Shown: piece by piece, positions 27,169 through 44,772 of the stretch
How positions within the stretch are numbered: the stretch's first letter is position 1
Layout of the letters: each line of letters begins with the position of its first letter
DNA from: RPQJ01 sp046347155
Lineage (GTDB): Bacteria; Pseudomonadota; Gammaproteobacteria; Steroidobacterales; Steroidobacteraceae
Assembly (NCBI GenBank): GCA_046347155.1
Contig: JAXMGT010000002.1
Location: 620,001 to 684,000 of the forward strand
Length of the DNA stretch: 64,000 nucleotides
Reading direction: 5' to 3'
The notes under the pieces: model-generated
What the model was told of the DNA's origin: nothing
The model's database searches: none
The model's input: the letters and a program-made list of their open reading frames with translations, nothing else
Made by a program: the position numbers and the translations under genes

Positions 27169-27546
27169 ATGAGCGAACAGGCCGAAACCGGTGCCAGCGC
27201 GCTGGACACCGCAAAGCTGGTTGCGTCCGTCGCGATCCTGGTCGGCGGCATCGCCGCCTTCTACCTGCTCGGCACGCTGCCGATCGCGGCGCGCTGGCTG
27301 ATCGTGCTCGCGGCGCTCGGCCTCGGCGTCGCCGTCGCGCTGCAGTCCGTGCAGGGCCGCGCGCTCTGGCAGTTCGTGCAGGGCTCGCGGGTCGAGCTGC
27401 GCAAGGTCGTTTGGCCGACCCGCCAGGAGACGCTGCAGACGACGCTCGTGGTGTTCGTCGCGATCGTCGTGATGGGCATCTTCTTCTGGGCACTCGACAT
27501 GCTGCTCGGCGCGATCACCCGCGCCCTGACCGGGCAGGGGAGCTGA
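27169..27546 (+). CDS. secE: Preprotein translocase subunit SecE
   Basis: SecE clamps the SecY channel in the inner membrane. The 125-residue protein has three hydrophobic segments (about 20-40, 42-60 and 90-112), the long E. coli-like form. The conserved cytoplasmic motif ELRKVVWPTRQETLQTTLVV precedes the last helix. The ATG at 27169 is chosen for length and the AGAGAA upstream; an in-frame GTG-type extension upstream overlaps little but is not needed. It is 2 bases before nusG, the standard secE-nusG pair. Confidence 0.95.
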   Translation: MSEQAETGASALDTAKLVASVAILVGGIAAFYLLGTLPIAARWLIVLAALGLGVAVALQSVQGRALWQFVQGSRVELRKVVWPTRQETLQTTLVVFVAIVVMGIFFWALDMLLGAITRALTGQGS

Positions 27547-27548
27547 CC

Positions 27549-28082
27549 GTGGCGCTGCGTTGGTACGTCGTGCACGCGTATTCGAACTTCGAGCACAAGG
27601 TCGCCGAGTCGCTCAAGGAGCGCGTGCGCCTGAAGGGCCTCGAGGACAAGTTCGGCGACATCCTGGTCCCGACCGAGGAAGTCGTCGAGATGCGCGACGG
27701 GCAGCGTCGCCGCAGCGAGCGCAAGTTCTTCCCGGGCTACGTGCTCGTGCAGATGGAGATGAACGAGGAGACCTGGCACCTGGTGCGCGAGACCGCGAAG
27801 GTGCTCGGGTTCATCGGCGGTTCGCCGGAGAAGCCGGCGCCGATCACCGACCGCGAGGCGAACGCGATCCTGCGCCGCGTCGAGGAAGGCGCCGAGAAGC
27901 CGCGTCCGAAGGTGCTGTTCGAGCCCGGCGAGGTGGTGCGCGTGACGGACGGTCCGTTCAACGACTTCAACGGCGTCGTCGAGTCGGTGAACTACGAGAA
28001 GAGCCGCCTGCAGGTGGCGGTGCAGATCCTCGGGCGCTCGACGCCCGTGGAGCTCGATTTCAGCCAGGTCGAGAAGGCCTGA
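27549..28082 (+). CDS. nusG: Transcription termination/antitermination factor NusG
   Basis: NusG binds RNA polymerase and links it to Rho or the ribosome. The 177-residue protein starts RWYVVHAYSNFEHKVAESLK (NGN domain) and has the KFFPGYVLVQM strand. The KOW domain near 125-155 is GEVVRVTDGPFNDFNGVVE. A GTG start at 27549 follows secE by 2 bases. A weak hairpin plus six T overlaps its stop codon. Confidence 0.97.
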   Translation: MALRWYVVHAYSNFEHKVAESLKERVRLKGLEDKFGDILVPTEEVVEMRDGQRRRSERKFFPGYVLVQMEMNEETWHLVRETAKVLGFIGGSPEKPAPITDREANAILRRVEEGAEKPRPKVLFEPGEVVRVTDGPFNDFNGVVESVNYEKSRLQVAVQILGRSTPVELDFSQVEKA

Positions 28083-28090
28083 GCTTTTTT
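28065..28090 (+). terminator. Weak terminator-like hairpin at the nusG stop
   Basis: CAGGTC (28065-28070) pairs with GGCCTG (28076-28081), 6 bp with one wobble, followed after three bases by TTTTTT (28085-28090). The stem is short, so read-through into rplK is expected. Confidence 0.4.
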
Positions 28091-28133
28091 AAGGGGAGCC
28101 CTTCGGGGCGCTGGAACCCACTGAGGTAGCGAA

Positions 28134-28571
28134 ATGGCGAAGAAAGTACAGGGTTACGTGAAACTGCAGGTGCCTGCAGGCCAGGCGAACCCCAGCCCGC
28201 CGATCGGGCCGGCGCTGGGCCAGCAGGGCGTGAACATCATGGAGTTCTGCAAGCAGTTCAATGCGCAGACCCAGCAGACGGAGAAGGGCCTGCCGATCCC
28301 GGTCGTGATCACGGTCTACAGCGACCGCAGCTTCACGTTCGTGATGAAGACGCCGCCGGCGTCGGTCCTGATCCGCAAGGCGCTCGGCCTCGAGAAGGGC
28401 AGCGGCACGCCGAACACCGCCAAGGTGGGCCGGATCAGCCGCAAGCAGCTCGAGGACATCGCGAAGACGAAGACCCCCGACCTGACGGCCGCCGACCTCG
28501 ATGCGGCCGTGCGGACCATTGCGGGCACGGCCCGCAGCATGGGTGTCGATGCCGAAGGCGTGGAGGTCTGA
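28134..28571 (+). CDS. rplK: 50S ribosomal protein L11
   Basis: L11 binds the GTPase-associated 23S rRNA region and is needed for RelA activation. The 145-residue protein has the Pro-rich VPAGQANPSPPIGPALGQQG N-terminal segment and the C-terminal rRNA-binding domain with TPNTAKVGRISRKQLEDIA. It lies 51 bases after nusG and 2 before rplA. Confidence 0.98.
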   Translation: MAKKVQGYVKLQVPAGQANPSPPIGPALGQQGVNIMEFCKQFNAQTQQTEKGLPIPVVITVYSDRSFTFVMKTPPASVLIRKALGLEKGSGTPNTAKVGRISRKQLEDIAKTKTPDLTAADLDAAVRTIAGTARSMGVDAEGVEV

Positions 28572-28573
28572 TC

Positions 28574-29269
28574 ATGGTTGCCGTCGCTAAGCGCATGAAG
28601 CCCTGGGCCGAGAAGCTCCCCCCGGGCAAGCAGTACCCGCTCGACGAGGCGCTCGGCCTCGTCAAGCAGTTCGCCAGTGCCAAGTTCGACGAGAGCGTCG
28701 ACGTGGCCGTGAACCTCGGCGTGGACGCCTCGAAGTCGGACCAGCAGGTCCGCGGCTCGACGGTGCTCCCGCACGGCACCGGCAAGTCGGTGCGCGTCGC
28801 GGTGTTCACGCAGGGCAAGAACGCCGACGTCGCCCGCGAGGCGGGTGCCGACGTGGTCGGCTTCGAGGACCTCGCCGAGAAGGTGAAGGCCGGCGACCTG
28901 AACTTCGACGTGGTCATCGCGAGCCCCGATGCGATGCGCATCGTCGGCCAGCTCGGCCAGATCCTCGGTCCCCGCGGCCTGATGCCGAACCCGAAGGTCG
29001 GCACCGTGACCCCGGACGTGGCGGGCGCCGTGCGCAACGCCAAGGCCGGCCAGGTGCGCTTCCGCACCGACAAGGCGGGCGTGATCCACTGCACGATCGG
29101 CAAGGCCAGCTTCGACGTGAAGGCGCTCCACGAGAACCTCCACGCGCTGCTCGCCGACCTGCAGAAGGGCAAGCCGGCCGCCGCGAAGGGCGTGTACTTC
29201 AGGCGCGTGTCCGTCTCCTCGACGATGGGGCCGGGCATCGCGGTGGACCAGTCGAGCCTGGGCGTCTGA
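28574..29269 (+). CDS. rplA: 50S ribosomal protein L1
   Basis: L1 forms the mobile stalk near the E site and in many bacteria represses its own L11-L1 operon. The 231-residue protein shows the KFDESVDVAVNLGVD segment, GTGKSVRVAVF, and the signature ILGPRGLMPNPKVGTVT. It starts 2 bases after rplK, so it is translationally coupled to it. Confidence 0.98.
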   Translation: MVAVAKRMKPWAEKLPPGKQYPLDEALGLVKQFASAKFDESVDVAVNLGVDASKSDQQVRGSTVLPHGTGKSVRVAVFTQGKNADVAREAGADVVGFEDLAEKVKAGDLNFDVVIASPDAMRIVGQLGQILGPRGLMPNPKVGTVTPDVAGAVRNAKAGQVRFRTDKAGVIHCTIGKASFDVKALHENLHALLADLQKGKPAAAKGVYFRRVSVSSTMGPGIAVDQSSLGV

Positions 29270-29364
29270 CGCCCCGGTTCGCGGAACGATTCGACGATTT
29301 GATGCAGGGCCGGTCGAGGCCGCGCGCCACCCCCGGGGGGCGGGCAGCCGAGGCCGGTCATCAT

Positions 29365-29466
29365 CGAAGACCGCAGGCGGGGAGACGATCCCCTTAATGG
29401 TCGCCTGCGCAGATGGTGGTACCCGAGTCAGTGCCTCACTGCCGAAGGTCGCCGCCCTCTAGAGGG
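29365..29466 (+). promoter_or_regulatory. Ribosomal protein L10-type leader of rplJL
   Basis: The 251-base gap before rplJ contains CGCAGGCG (29372-29379) pairing with CGCCTGCG (29402-29409), with an inner GGGA/TCCC hairpin and the unpaired CTTAATGG, followed by AGATGGTG. This matches the layout of the L10(L12)4-binding leader known from E. coli. The palindrome CCCTCTAGAGGG ends at 29466. Autoregulation by L10 is inferred from this resemblance. Confidence 0.7.
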
Positions 29467-29520
29467 TGAACGTCCATGGACGGGCGTTCGTTGTCAGGAC
29501 TTTCAGGCCAGGAGGAATAC

Positions 29521-30051
29521 ATGGCGCTAAGACTGGAAGACAAGAAGGCGCTGGTGGCCGAGGTGGCGGAGGTCGCTGCGCGCGCGCAGTCCGTCGTCGC
29601 CGCGGAGTACCGCGGCCTCACGGTGTCGCAGCTCACGGACCTGCGATCCAAGGCCCGCGCCTCGCGCGTCTACATGAGGGTGGTGAAGAACACGCTCGCC
29701 CGCCGAGCCGTCGCCGGCACTCAGTTCGAGTGCGTCGGCGAGAAGCTCAAGGGCCCGCTGATCCTCGCCTTCTCGGTGGACGATCCGGGCGCCGCTGCGC
29801 GACTGATCAAGGGTTTCGCGAAGGACCACCAGAAGCTCGTGCCGACGCTCGTGTCGCTCGGCGGCTCGGTGCTTTCGCCGAAGGACCTCGAGAAGGTCGC
29901 CGACCTGCCGACCAAGGACCAGGCCATCGCCCAGCTGATGGGCGTGCTCAAGGCCCCGATCGGCAAGTTCGTGCGCACGCTCGCCGAGCCTCACGCGAAG
30001 CTCGTGCGGACGATCGCAGCGGTCAAGGACCAGAAGCAGGCGGCCGCCTGA
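29521..30051 (+). CDS. rplJ: 50S ribosomal protein L10
   Basis: L10 anchors the L7/L12 dimers to the ribosomal stalk. The 176-residue protein has the N-terminal domain (KKALVAEVAEVAARAQSVVA, AEYRGLTVSQLTDLR) and the RVVKNTLARRA rRNA-binding stretch, then a C-terminal helix that binds L7/L12. The ATG at 29521 has AGGAGGA 8 bases upstream. It follows the L10-type leader. Confidence 0.98.
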   Translation: MALRLEDKKALVAEVAEVAARAQSVVAAEYRGLTVSQLTDLRSKARASRVYMRVVKNTLARRAVAGTQFECVGEKLKGPLILAFSVDDPGAAARLIKGFAKDHQKLVPTLVSLGGSVLSPKDLEKVADLPTKDQAIAQLMGVLKAPIGKFVRTLAEPHAKLVRTIAAVKDQKQAAA

Positions 30052-30108
30052 GGCGGTCGCTGTCGTAATTTCGGGTATCGATCAAACACATTTTTCAGGA
30101 GTCACACC

Positions 30109-30492
30109 ATGGCTGCCAGCAAGGAAGAGATCCTCGACGCAATCTCCAACATGACGGTTCTGGAGATCGTCGACCTCGTCAAGATGATGGAAGACAAGTT
30201 CGGCGTCACGGCCGCCGCCCCGGTCGCGGTTGCCGCGGTTGCCGCCGGTGGCGCCGCCCCGGCCGCCGCCGCCGAGGAGCAGACGGAGTTCACGGTCACG
30301 ATGACCAGCTTCGGCGCGAACAAGGTCGGCGTCATCAAGGTGATCCGCGAGATCACCGGCCTCGGGCTCAAGGAAGCCAAGGACCTCGTCGAGGGCGTGC
30401 CCTCGGTGGTCAAGGACGGCGTTCCGAAGGCCGACGCGGACGGCATCAAGAAGAAGCTCGAAGAGGCCGGCGCTGCCGCGGAGATCAAGTAA
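30109..30492 (+). CDS. rplL: 50S ribosomal protein L7/L12
   Basis: The flexible stalk protein that recruits translation GTPases. The 127-residue protein has the N-terminal dimer domain, an Ala-rich hinge (about 35-55) and the C-terminal factor-binding domain with GANKVGVIKVIREITGLGLK and EAKDLVEGVP. It has a good CAGGAG ribosome-binding site, which fits the fourfold higher need for this protein. A 133-base gap with a long hairpin separates it from rpoB. Confidence 0.98.
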   Translation: MAASKEEILDAISNMTVLEIVDLVKMMEDKFGVTAAAPVAVAAVAAGGAAPAAAAEEQTEFTVTMTSFGANKVGVIKVIREITGLGLKEAKDLVEGVPSVVKDGVPKADADGIKKKLEEAGAAAEIK

Positions 30493-30523
30493 CCGCGATG
30501 CGCGGGCTTCGCGCCCGTACGTC

Positions 30524-30562
30524 GACGGGCCGGCTGGCGGGTCTTCCGCCGGCCGGCCCGTC
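30524..30562 (+). other. Long rplL-rpoB intergenic hairpin (probable RNase III site/attenuator)
   Basis: A 17-bp stem (30524-30540 with 30546-30562, one T-G wobble) and a 5-base loop. There is no T tract. In E. coli the same gap holds an RNase III processing hairpin and an attenuator that lower rpoBC output relative to rplL; the same role is inferred here. Confidence 0.65.
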
Positions 30563-30625
30563 CGTTCGTTTCAAGACTGAGTCGAGCCTGTGGGCCGGCA
30601 CGCCGGCCGTGAGAGGGTGATCGCA

Positions 30626-34786
<4,161 letters not shown>

Positions 34787-34826
34787 GTCCGGTCCGGGCC
34801 ACGCCACCGACGCACAGGGTGACCAA

Positions 34827-39044
<4,218 letters not shown>

Positions 39045-39078
39045 CCGGCGCCCGTTCCGGTTGCCGCGGTGCGTCAAG

Positions 39079-39107
39079 TTGACAGCCGCGGCGCCGGAAC
39101 CTAAAAT
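39079..39107 (+). promoter_or_regulatory. Strong sigma70 promoter of the str operon
   Basis: Consensus -35 TTGACA (39079-39084), a 17-base spacer and -10 TAAAAT (39102-39107), 35 bases after the rpoC stop. The predicted start is about 39114, giving an rpsL leader of about 136 bases. Confidence 0.85.
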
Positions 39108-39122
39108 TTTCGGCCTTTCCAA

Positions 39123-39190
39123 GGGGGCCGCCGGCGATCCACCCGCGCGGCCCCCGAATCTTCTCATCGGGCCGCCATTTGGGCGGCCCG
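39123..39190 (+). promoter_or_regulatory. Tandem hairpins in the rpsL leader
   Basis: Hairpin 1 pairs GGGGGCCGC (39123-39131) with GCGGCCCCC (39147-39155). Hairpin 2 pairs CGGGCCGCC (39168-39176) with GGCGGCCCG (39182-39190) around a 5-base loop and is followed by GTGTTTCTT. Both are downstream of the str promoter, so they may act as an attenuator or also end rpoBC transcripts. Confidence 0.6.
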
Positions 39191-39249
39191 GTGTTTCTTG
39201 GGCGTGCCGGTGCAAACGGCCCGCCGAAACGATCTGGAGTCGGTCCGGC

Positions 39250-39624
39250 ATGTCAACCGTCAATCAGCTGATCCGTGGCCCCCGCCGCGTCGCGTCCCCG
39301 AAGAGCAAGGTGCCCGCGCTGGGCAGCTCGCCCCAGAAGCGCGGCGTCTGCACCCGTGTCTACACCACGACCCCGAAGAAGCCGAACTCGGCGCTCCGGA
39401 AGGTCGCCAAGGTGCGGCTCACGAACGGCCACGAGGTGATCAGCTACATCGGCGGCGAAGGCCACAACCTGCAGGAGCACTCGGTGGTGCTGATCCGCGG
39501 CGGCCGCGTGAAGGACCTCCCGGGTGTGCGCTACCACACGGTGCGCGGCACGCTCGACTGCGCCGGCGTCGGCGAGCGCAAGCAGGGCCGTTCGAAGTAC
39601 GGCTCCAAGCGCCCGAAGGGCTGA
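39250..39624 (+). CDS. rpsL: 30S ribosomal protein S12
   Basis: S12 lines the decoding centre. The 124-residue protein starts MSTVNQLIRGPR and has the streptomycin-region segments TPKKPNSALRK (with Lys43) and GGRVKDLPGVRYH (with Lys88), both wild type. The methylthiolated Asp of DLPGVRYH is conserved. First gene of the str operon. Confidence 0.99.
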   Translation: MSTVNQLIRGPRRVASPKSKVPALGSSPQKRGVCTRVYTTTPKKPNSALRKVAKVRLTNGHEVISYIGGEGHNLQEHSVVLIRGGRVKDLPGVRYHTVRGTLDCAGVGERKQGRSKYGSKRPKG

Positions 39625-39687
39625 TCCCGGCCCGCCCACGCACCCCGAACGAAACCAACGTCAGTCACTGGCACACGGTAGGCACAA

Positions 39688-40167
39688 ATGTCCCGCAGAG
39701 CCCAGGCCCCGGTCCGCAGCATCCTCCCGGACCCGAAGTTCAACAGCGTGCTGCTCGCCAAGTTCATGAACATGGTGATGGAGCGCGGCAAGAAGTCCGT
39801 CGCCGAGCGCATCGTCTACGGCGCGATCGACCGGATGGCCGAGAAGACCGGCCGCCAGCCGGACCAGGCGATCGAGATCCTGAACCAGGCGCTCGACAAC
39901 GTGAAGCCGATGGTCGAGGTCAAGTCGCGCCGCGTGGGCGGCGCCACCTACCAGGTGCCCGTCGAGGTGCGTGCGACCCGCCGCCAGACGCTCGCGATGC
40001 GCTGGGTGATCGAGGCCGCGCAGGCCCGCAGCGAGAAGTCGATGTCGCAGCGGCTCGCCGCCGAGCTGCTCGAGGCGTCGGAGAACCGCGGTGCCGCCGT
40101 GCGCAAGCGCGAGGACACGCACCGCATGGCCGACGCCAACAAGGCTTTCGCGCACTACCGCTGGTAA
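39688..40167 (+). CDS. rpsG: 30S ribosomal protein S7
   Basis: S7 nucleates assembly of the 30S head and in E. coli represses str translation. The 159-residue protein starts MSRRAQAPVRSILPDPKFNS and has the conserved FMNMVMERGKKSVAERIVY helix and VGGATYQVPVEV. It lies 63 bases after rpsL. Confidence 0.98.
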   Translation: MSRRAQAPVRSILPDPKFNSVLLAKFMNMVMERGKKSVAERIVYGAIDRMAEKTGRQPDQAIEILNQALDNVKPMVEVKSRRVGGATYQVPVEVRATRRQTLAMRWVIEAAQARSEKSMSQRLAAELLEASENRGAAVRKREDTHRMADANKAFAHYRW

Positions 40168-40209
40168 GGGGCCCCCGGGCCCGCCGACGAACGACCAAGG
40201 AATTCCATC

Positions 40210-42303
40210 GTGCCACGCACCACACCGATCGAGCGCTACCGGAACATCGGCATCTCGGCGCACATCGACGCCGGCAAGACCACGACGACCGAGCGCATCC
40301 TGTTCTACACCGGCGTCTCCCACAAGATCGGCGAGGTTCACGACGGTGCGGCCGTCATGGACTACATGGAGCAGGAGCAGGAACGCGGCATCACGATCAC
40401 CGCGGCTGCGACCACGGCGTTCTGGAAGGGCATGGACAACCACTTCCCGGAGCACCGCTTCAACATCATCGACACCCCGGGGCACGTCGACTTCACGATC
40501 GAAGTGGAGCGCTCGCTCCGCGTGCTCGACTCGGCCTGCGCGGTGTTCTGCGCGGTGAGCGGCGTGCAGCCGCAGTCCGAGACCGTGTGGCGCCAGATGA
40601 ACAAGTACGGCGTCCCGCGCCTCGCGTTCGTCAACAAGATGGACCGCGCCGGCGCGAACTTCCTGCGCTGCGTCGAGCAGATCAAGACCCGGCTGCGCGG
40701 CAACCCGGTCCCGATCCAGCTGCCGATCGGCGCCGAGGACCACTTCGAGGGCGTCGTCGACCTCATCAAGATGAAGTCGATCTACTGGGATGAAGATACC
40801 CAGGGCATGAAGTTCGAGTACCGGGACATCCCGGCCGACATGGTCGAGCTGTGCCAGGAGTGGCGCGAGAAGATGGTCGAGGCCGCGGCCGAGGCCAACG
40901 ACGAGCTCATGCACAAGTACCTCGAGACCGGCGAGCTCTCCGTCGAGGAGATCAAGGCCGGCCTGCGCGAGCGCTCGATCCGCACCGAGATCTGCCTGAT
41001 GCTCTGCGGCTCGGCGTTCAAGAACAAGGGCGTCCAGGCCATGCTCGACGCGGTGATCGAGTACATGCCCTCGCCGGTCGACGTGCCGGCCGTGAAGGGC
41101 ATCGAGGAGTCGGGCGCCGAGGGCACCCGCCTGGCGTCGGACGACGCCAAGTTCTCCGCGCTCGCGTTCAAGATCCTGAACGACCCGTTCGTCGGCAACC
41201 TGACGTTCTTCCGCGTCTATTCGGGCGTGCTGAACTCGGGTGACCAGGTCTACGTGCCCGGCAAGTCGAAGAAGGAGCGCATCGGCCGCCTGCTGCAGAT
41301 GCACGCGAACGAGCGCGAGGAAATCAAGGAAGTCCGCGCCGGCGACATCGCCGCGGCCGTGGGCCTCAAGGACGTCACGACCGGCGACACGCTCTGCGAC
41401 ATCGAGAACATCATCACGCTCGAGAAGATGGAGTTCCCGGAGCCCGTGATCTCGGTCGCCGTCGAGCCGAAGACGAAGAGCGACCAGGAGAAGATGGGCC
41501 TCGCGCTGCAGCGCCTCGCGAAGGAAGACCCGTCGTTCCGCGTCAGCACCGACCAGGAGTCGGGCCAGACGATCATCTCCGGCATGGGCGAGCTGCACCT
41601 CGAGATCCTCGTCGACCGCATGAAGCGCGAGTTCAAGGTCGAGGCGAACGTCGGCAAGCCGCAGGTCGCCTACCGCGAGACGATCCGCGGCAAGGTCGAG
41701 CAGGAAGGCAAGTTCGTCCGCCAGTCGGGCGGCCGCGGCCAGTACGGCCACGTGTGGCTCAAGATCGAGCCGCAGGAAGAGGGCAAGGGCTACGAGTTCG
41801 TCAACGGCATCGTCGGCGGCGTCGTGCCGCGCGAGTACGTCCCGGCCGTCGACAAGGGCGTCAAGGAAGCGCTCGAGGGCGGCGTGATCGCGGGCTACCC
41901 GGTCGTGGACGTCAAGGTCACGATCTTCGACGGCTCGTACCACGACGTGGACTCGAACGAAATGGCCTTCAAGATCGCGGGCTCCATGGCGGTCAAGGAA
42001 GGCGTGCGCCGCGCGAAGCCGGTGCTGCTCGAGCCGATCATGAAGGTCGAGGTCGTGACGCCGGAGGACTACTCGGGCGACGTGATCGGCGACCTGAACC
42101 GCCGCCGTGGCCAGATCCAGGGCATGGAAGACGGTCCGTCCGGCAAGGTCGTCACGGCCGAGGTGCCGCTGGCCGAGATGTTCGGCTACGCGACGTCGGT
42201 GCGGTCGATGAGCCAGGGACGCGCGACCTTCACGATGGAGTTCTCCAAGTACCTGGAAGTGCCGAACAACGTGGCCGAAGCGGTCATGAAGAAGGCGAGC
42301 TGA
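40210..42303 (+). CDS. fusA: Elongation factor G
   Basis: EF-G drives translocation and, with RRF, ribosome recycling. The 697-residue protein has the G motifs AHIDAGKTTTTE (near 18-29), DTPGHVDF and NKMDR, followed by domains II-V; SYHDVDSNEMAFKIAGSMA marks domain V. The GTG start at 40210 follows AAGGAATT. 42 bases after rpsG. Confidence 0.98.
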   Translation: MPRTTPIERYRNIGISAHIDAGKTTTTERILFYTGVSHKIGEVHDGAAVMDYMEQEQERGITITAAATTAFWKGMDNHFPEHRFNIIDTPGHVDFTIEVERSLRVLDSACAVFCAVSGVQPQSETVWRQMNKYGVPRLAFVNKMDRAGANFLRCVEQIKTRLRGNPVPIQLPIGAEDHFEGVVDLIKMKSIYWDEDTQGMKFEYRDIPADMVELCQEWREKMVEAAAEANDELMHKYLETGELSVEEIKAGLRERSIRTEICLMLCGSAFKNKGVQAMLDAVIEYMPSPVDVPAVKGIEESGAEGTRLASDDAKFSALAFKILNDPFVGNLTFFRVYSGVLNSGDQVYVPGKSKKERIGRLLQMHANEREEIKEVRAGDIAAAVGLKDVTTGDTLCDIENIITLEKMEFPEPVISVAVEPKTKSDQEKMGLALQRLAKEDPSFRVSTDQESGQTIISGMGELHLEILVDRMKREFKVEANVGKPQVAYRETIRGKVEQEGKFVRQSGGRGQYGHVWLKIEPQEEGKGYEFVNGIVGGVVPREYVPAVDKGVKEALEGGVIAGYPVVDVKVTIFDGSYHDVDSNEMAFKIAGSMAVKEGVRRAKPVLLEPIMKVEVVTPEDYSGDVIGDLNRRRGQIQGMEDGPSGKVVTAEVPLAEMFGYATSVRSMSQGRATFTMEFSKYLEVPNNVAEAVMKKAS

Positions 42304-42365
42304 GGCTCGTCCGGCGCACAACGTATTACTGAACGTCAGACACCAGATTTTCAGAGGTAAGGGTC

Positions 42366-43556
<1,191 letters not shown>

Positions 43557-43568
43557 GGCGGTACGAAC

Positions 43569-43880
43569 ATGGCACGCCAGAACATCCGCATCCGCCTCAA
43601 GGCCTTCGATCACCGCCTGATCGACAACTCGGCCCGCGAGATCGTCGAGACCGCCAAGCGCACGGGCGCCACGGTCCGCGGCCCGGTCCCGCTGCCGGTC
43701 AAGATGGAGCGCTTCACGCTGCTCGTCTCCCCGCACGCCGACAAGGACGCGCGGGACCAGTACGAGCTGCGGACCCACAAGCGGCTCATGGACATCCTGA
43801 ACCCCACCGACAAGACGGTGGACGCCCTGATGAAGCTCGAACTGCCGGCCGGCGTGGACGTGCAGATCAAGCTGAATTGA
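43569..43880 (+). CDS. rpsJ: 30S ribosomal protein S10
   Basis: S10 belongs to the 30S head and is also NusE in antitermination. The 103-residue protein shows IRIRLKAFDHRLIDNSAREI, the loop TVRGPVPLPVK and the C-terminal VDVQIKLN. It is 12 bases after tuf and is followed by a 211-base gap with a hairpin and promoter, so here it seems to be the last gene of the str unit. Confidence 0.98.
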   Translation: MARQNIRIRLKAFDHRLIDNSAREIVETAKRTGATVRGPVPLPVKMERFTLLVSPHADKDARDQYELRTHKRLMDILNPTDKTVDALMKLELPAGVDVQIKLN

Positions 43881-43883
43881 GGC

Positions 43884-43911
43884 TTGCATAATTTGCAGCC
43901 GCCGATACAAT
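43884..43911 (+). promoter_or_regulatory. Sigma70 promoter before rplC
   Basis: -35 TTGCAT (43884-43889), 16-base spacer, -10 TACAAT (43906-43911), starting 3 bases after the rpsJ stop. It would give a leader of about 175 bases before rplC. Confidence 0.65.
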
Positions 43912-43926
43912 AGGCGGCTCTTTCTC
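43897..43926 (+). terminator. Hairpin after rpsJ, overlapping the rplC promoter
   Basis: AGCCGCC (43897-43903) pairs with GGCGGCT (43913-43919), 7 bp and a 9-base loop, followed by CTTTCTC. The -10 hexamer of the rplC promoter lies in the loop, so the same bases could end the str transcript and start the next. Confidence 0.5.
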
Positions 43927-44011
43927 GCCGAGGCCTGGCCGGTTGGACCGGTACCGCTCGAGCGGCGCAGCCCGGTCCGCCGAAGGCTGCTCCACTCAGC
44001 CCCTCGATGAG

Positions 44012-44046
44012 CGCCTGCCGGAGACGGCGGGCGACGGGTGTTTTTT
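44012..44046 (+). promoter_or_regulatory. Attenuator-like hairpin and T tract in the rplC leader
   Basis: CGCCTGCCG (44012-44020) pairs with CGGCGGGCG (44025-44033), 9 bp with one wobble and a GAGA tetraloop. TTTTTT follows at 44041-44046. A further small stem, TCCCGGC with GCCGGGA (44050-44071), lies before the start codon. By analogy with the L4-controlled S10 leader of E. coli this is a candidate attenuator. Confidence 0.55.
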
Positions 44047-44091
44047 CAGTCCCGGCCAATCGCAGCCGGGACGGTGAACGAGGACGAATCG

Positions 44092-44769
44092 ATGACGATT
44101 GGTCTGATTGGCCGCAAGGCCGGCATGACGCGCGTCTTCACGGACGCCGGCGAGTCGATCCCGGTGACGGTGATCGAGGCACTGCCGAACCGCGTCACCC
44201 AGGTGAAGGCCGTCGAAGGCGACGGTTACCGAGCCATCCAGGTCGCCTACGGCGAGCGCAAGGCCTCCCGCCTGTCGCGCCCGATCGCGGGCCATTACGC
44301 CAAGGCCAAGGTCGCCGCGGGCGAGTCGCTGGTCGAGTTCCGCCTCGCCGACGGCGAAGGCGCGGACCTCGCCCCGGGCGCGGAGCTCAAGGTCGACCTG
44401 TTCGCCGCCGGCCAGATGGTGGACGTGACCGGCACGACGGTCGGCAAGGGCTACGCGGGCACGATGAAGCGCCACAACTTCGCCGGTGGCCCGGCGTCGC
44501 ACGGTGCCTCGGTGTTCCACCGCGCCCCGGGCTCGATCGGCCAGCGCCAGACCCCGGGCCGCGTGTTCCCGGGCAAGCGCATGTCCGGCCACATGGGCAA
44601 CGTGCGTCGCACGATCGAGAACCTGAAGGTCGTCGAGGTCGACGCGACCCGCAGCCTGCTGCTGATCCGCGGCGCCGTCCCGGGCGCCCCGGGTGGCGAG
44701 GTGATCGTGCGTCCGTCGCTCAAGACCGCTCGCCGCGCGCTGCGCAAGACGAAGGGCGCGAGGAAGTAA
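44092..44769 (+). CDS. rplC: 50S ribosomal protein L3
   Basis: An early-assembly protein reaching the peptidyl-transferase centre. The 225-residue protein has GLIGRKAGMTRVFTDAG at the N-terminus, TGTTVGKGYAGTMKRHNF and GSIGQRQTPGRVFPGKRMSG, including the Gln that is methylated in E. coli. The ATG at 44092 ends the leader described before it. First gene of the S10-type unit here. Confidence 0.98.
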   Translation: MTIGLIGRKAGMTRVFTDAGESIPVTVIEALPNRVTQVKAVEGDGYRAIQVAYGERKASRLSRPIAGHYAKAKVAAGESLVEFRLADGEGADLAPGAELKVDLFAAGQMVDVTGTTVGKGYAGTMKRHNFAGGPASHGASVFHRAPGSIGQRQTPGRVFPGKRMSGHMGNVRRTIENLKVVEVDATRSLLLIRGAVPGAPGGEVIVRPSLKTARRALRKTKGARK

Positions 44770-44772
44770 GCC

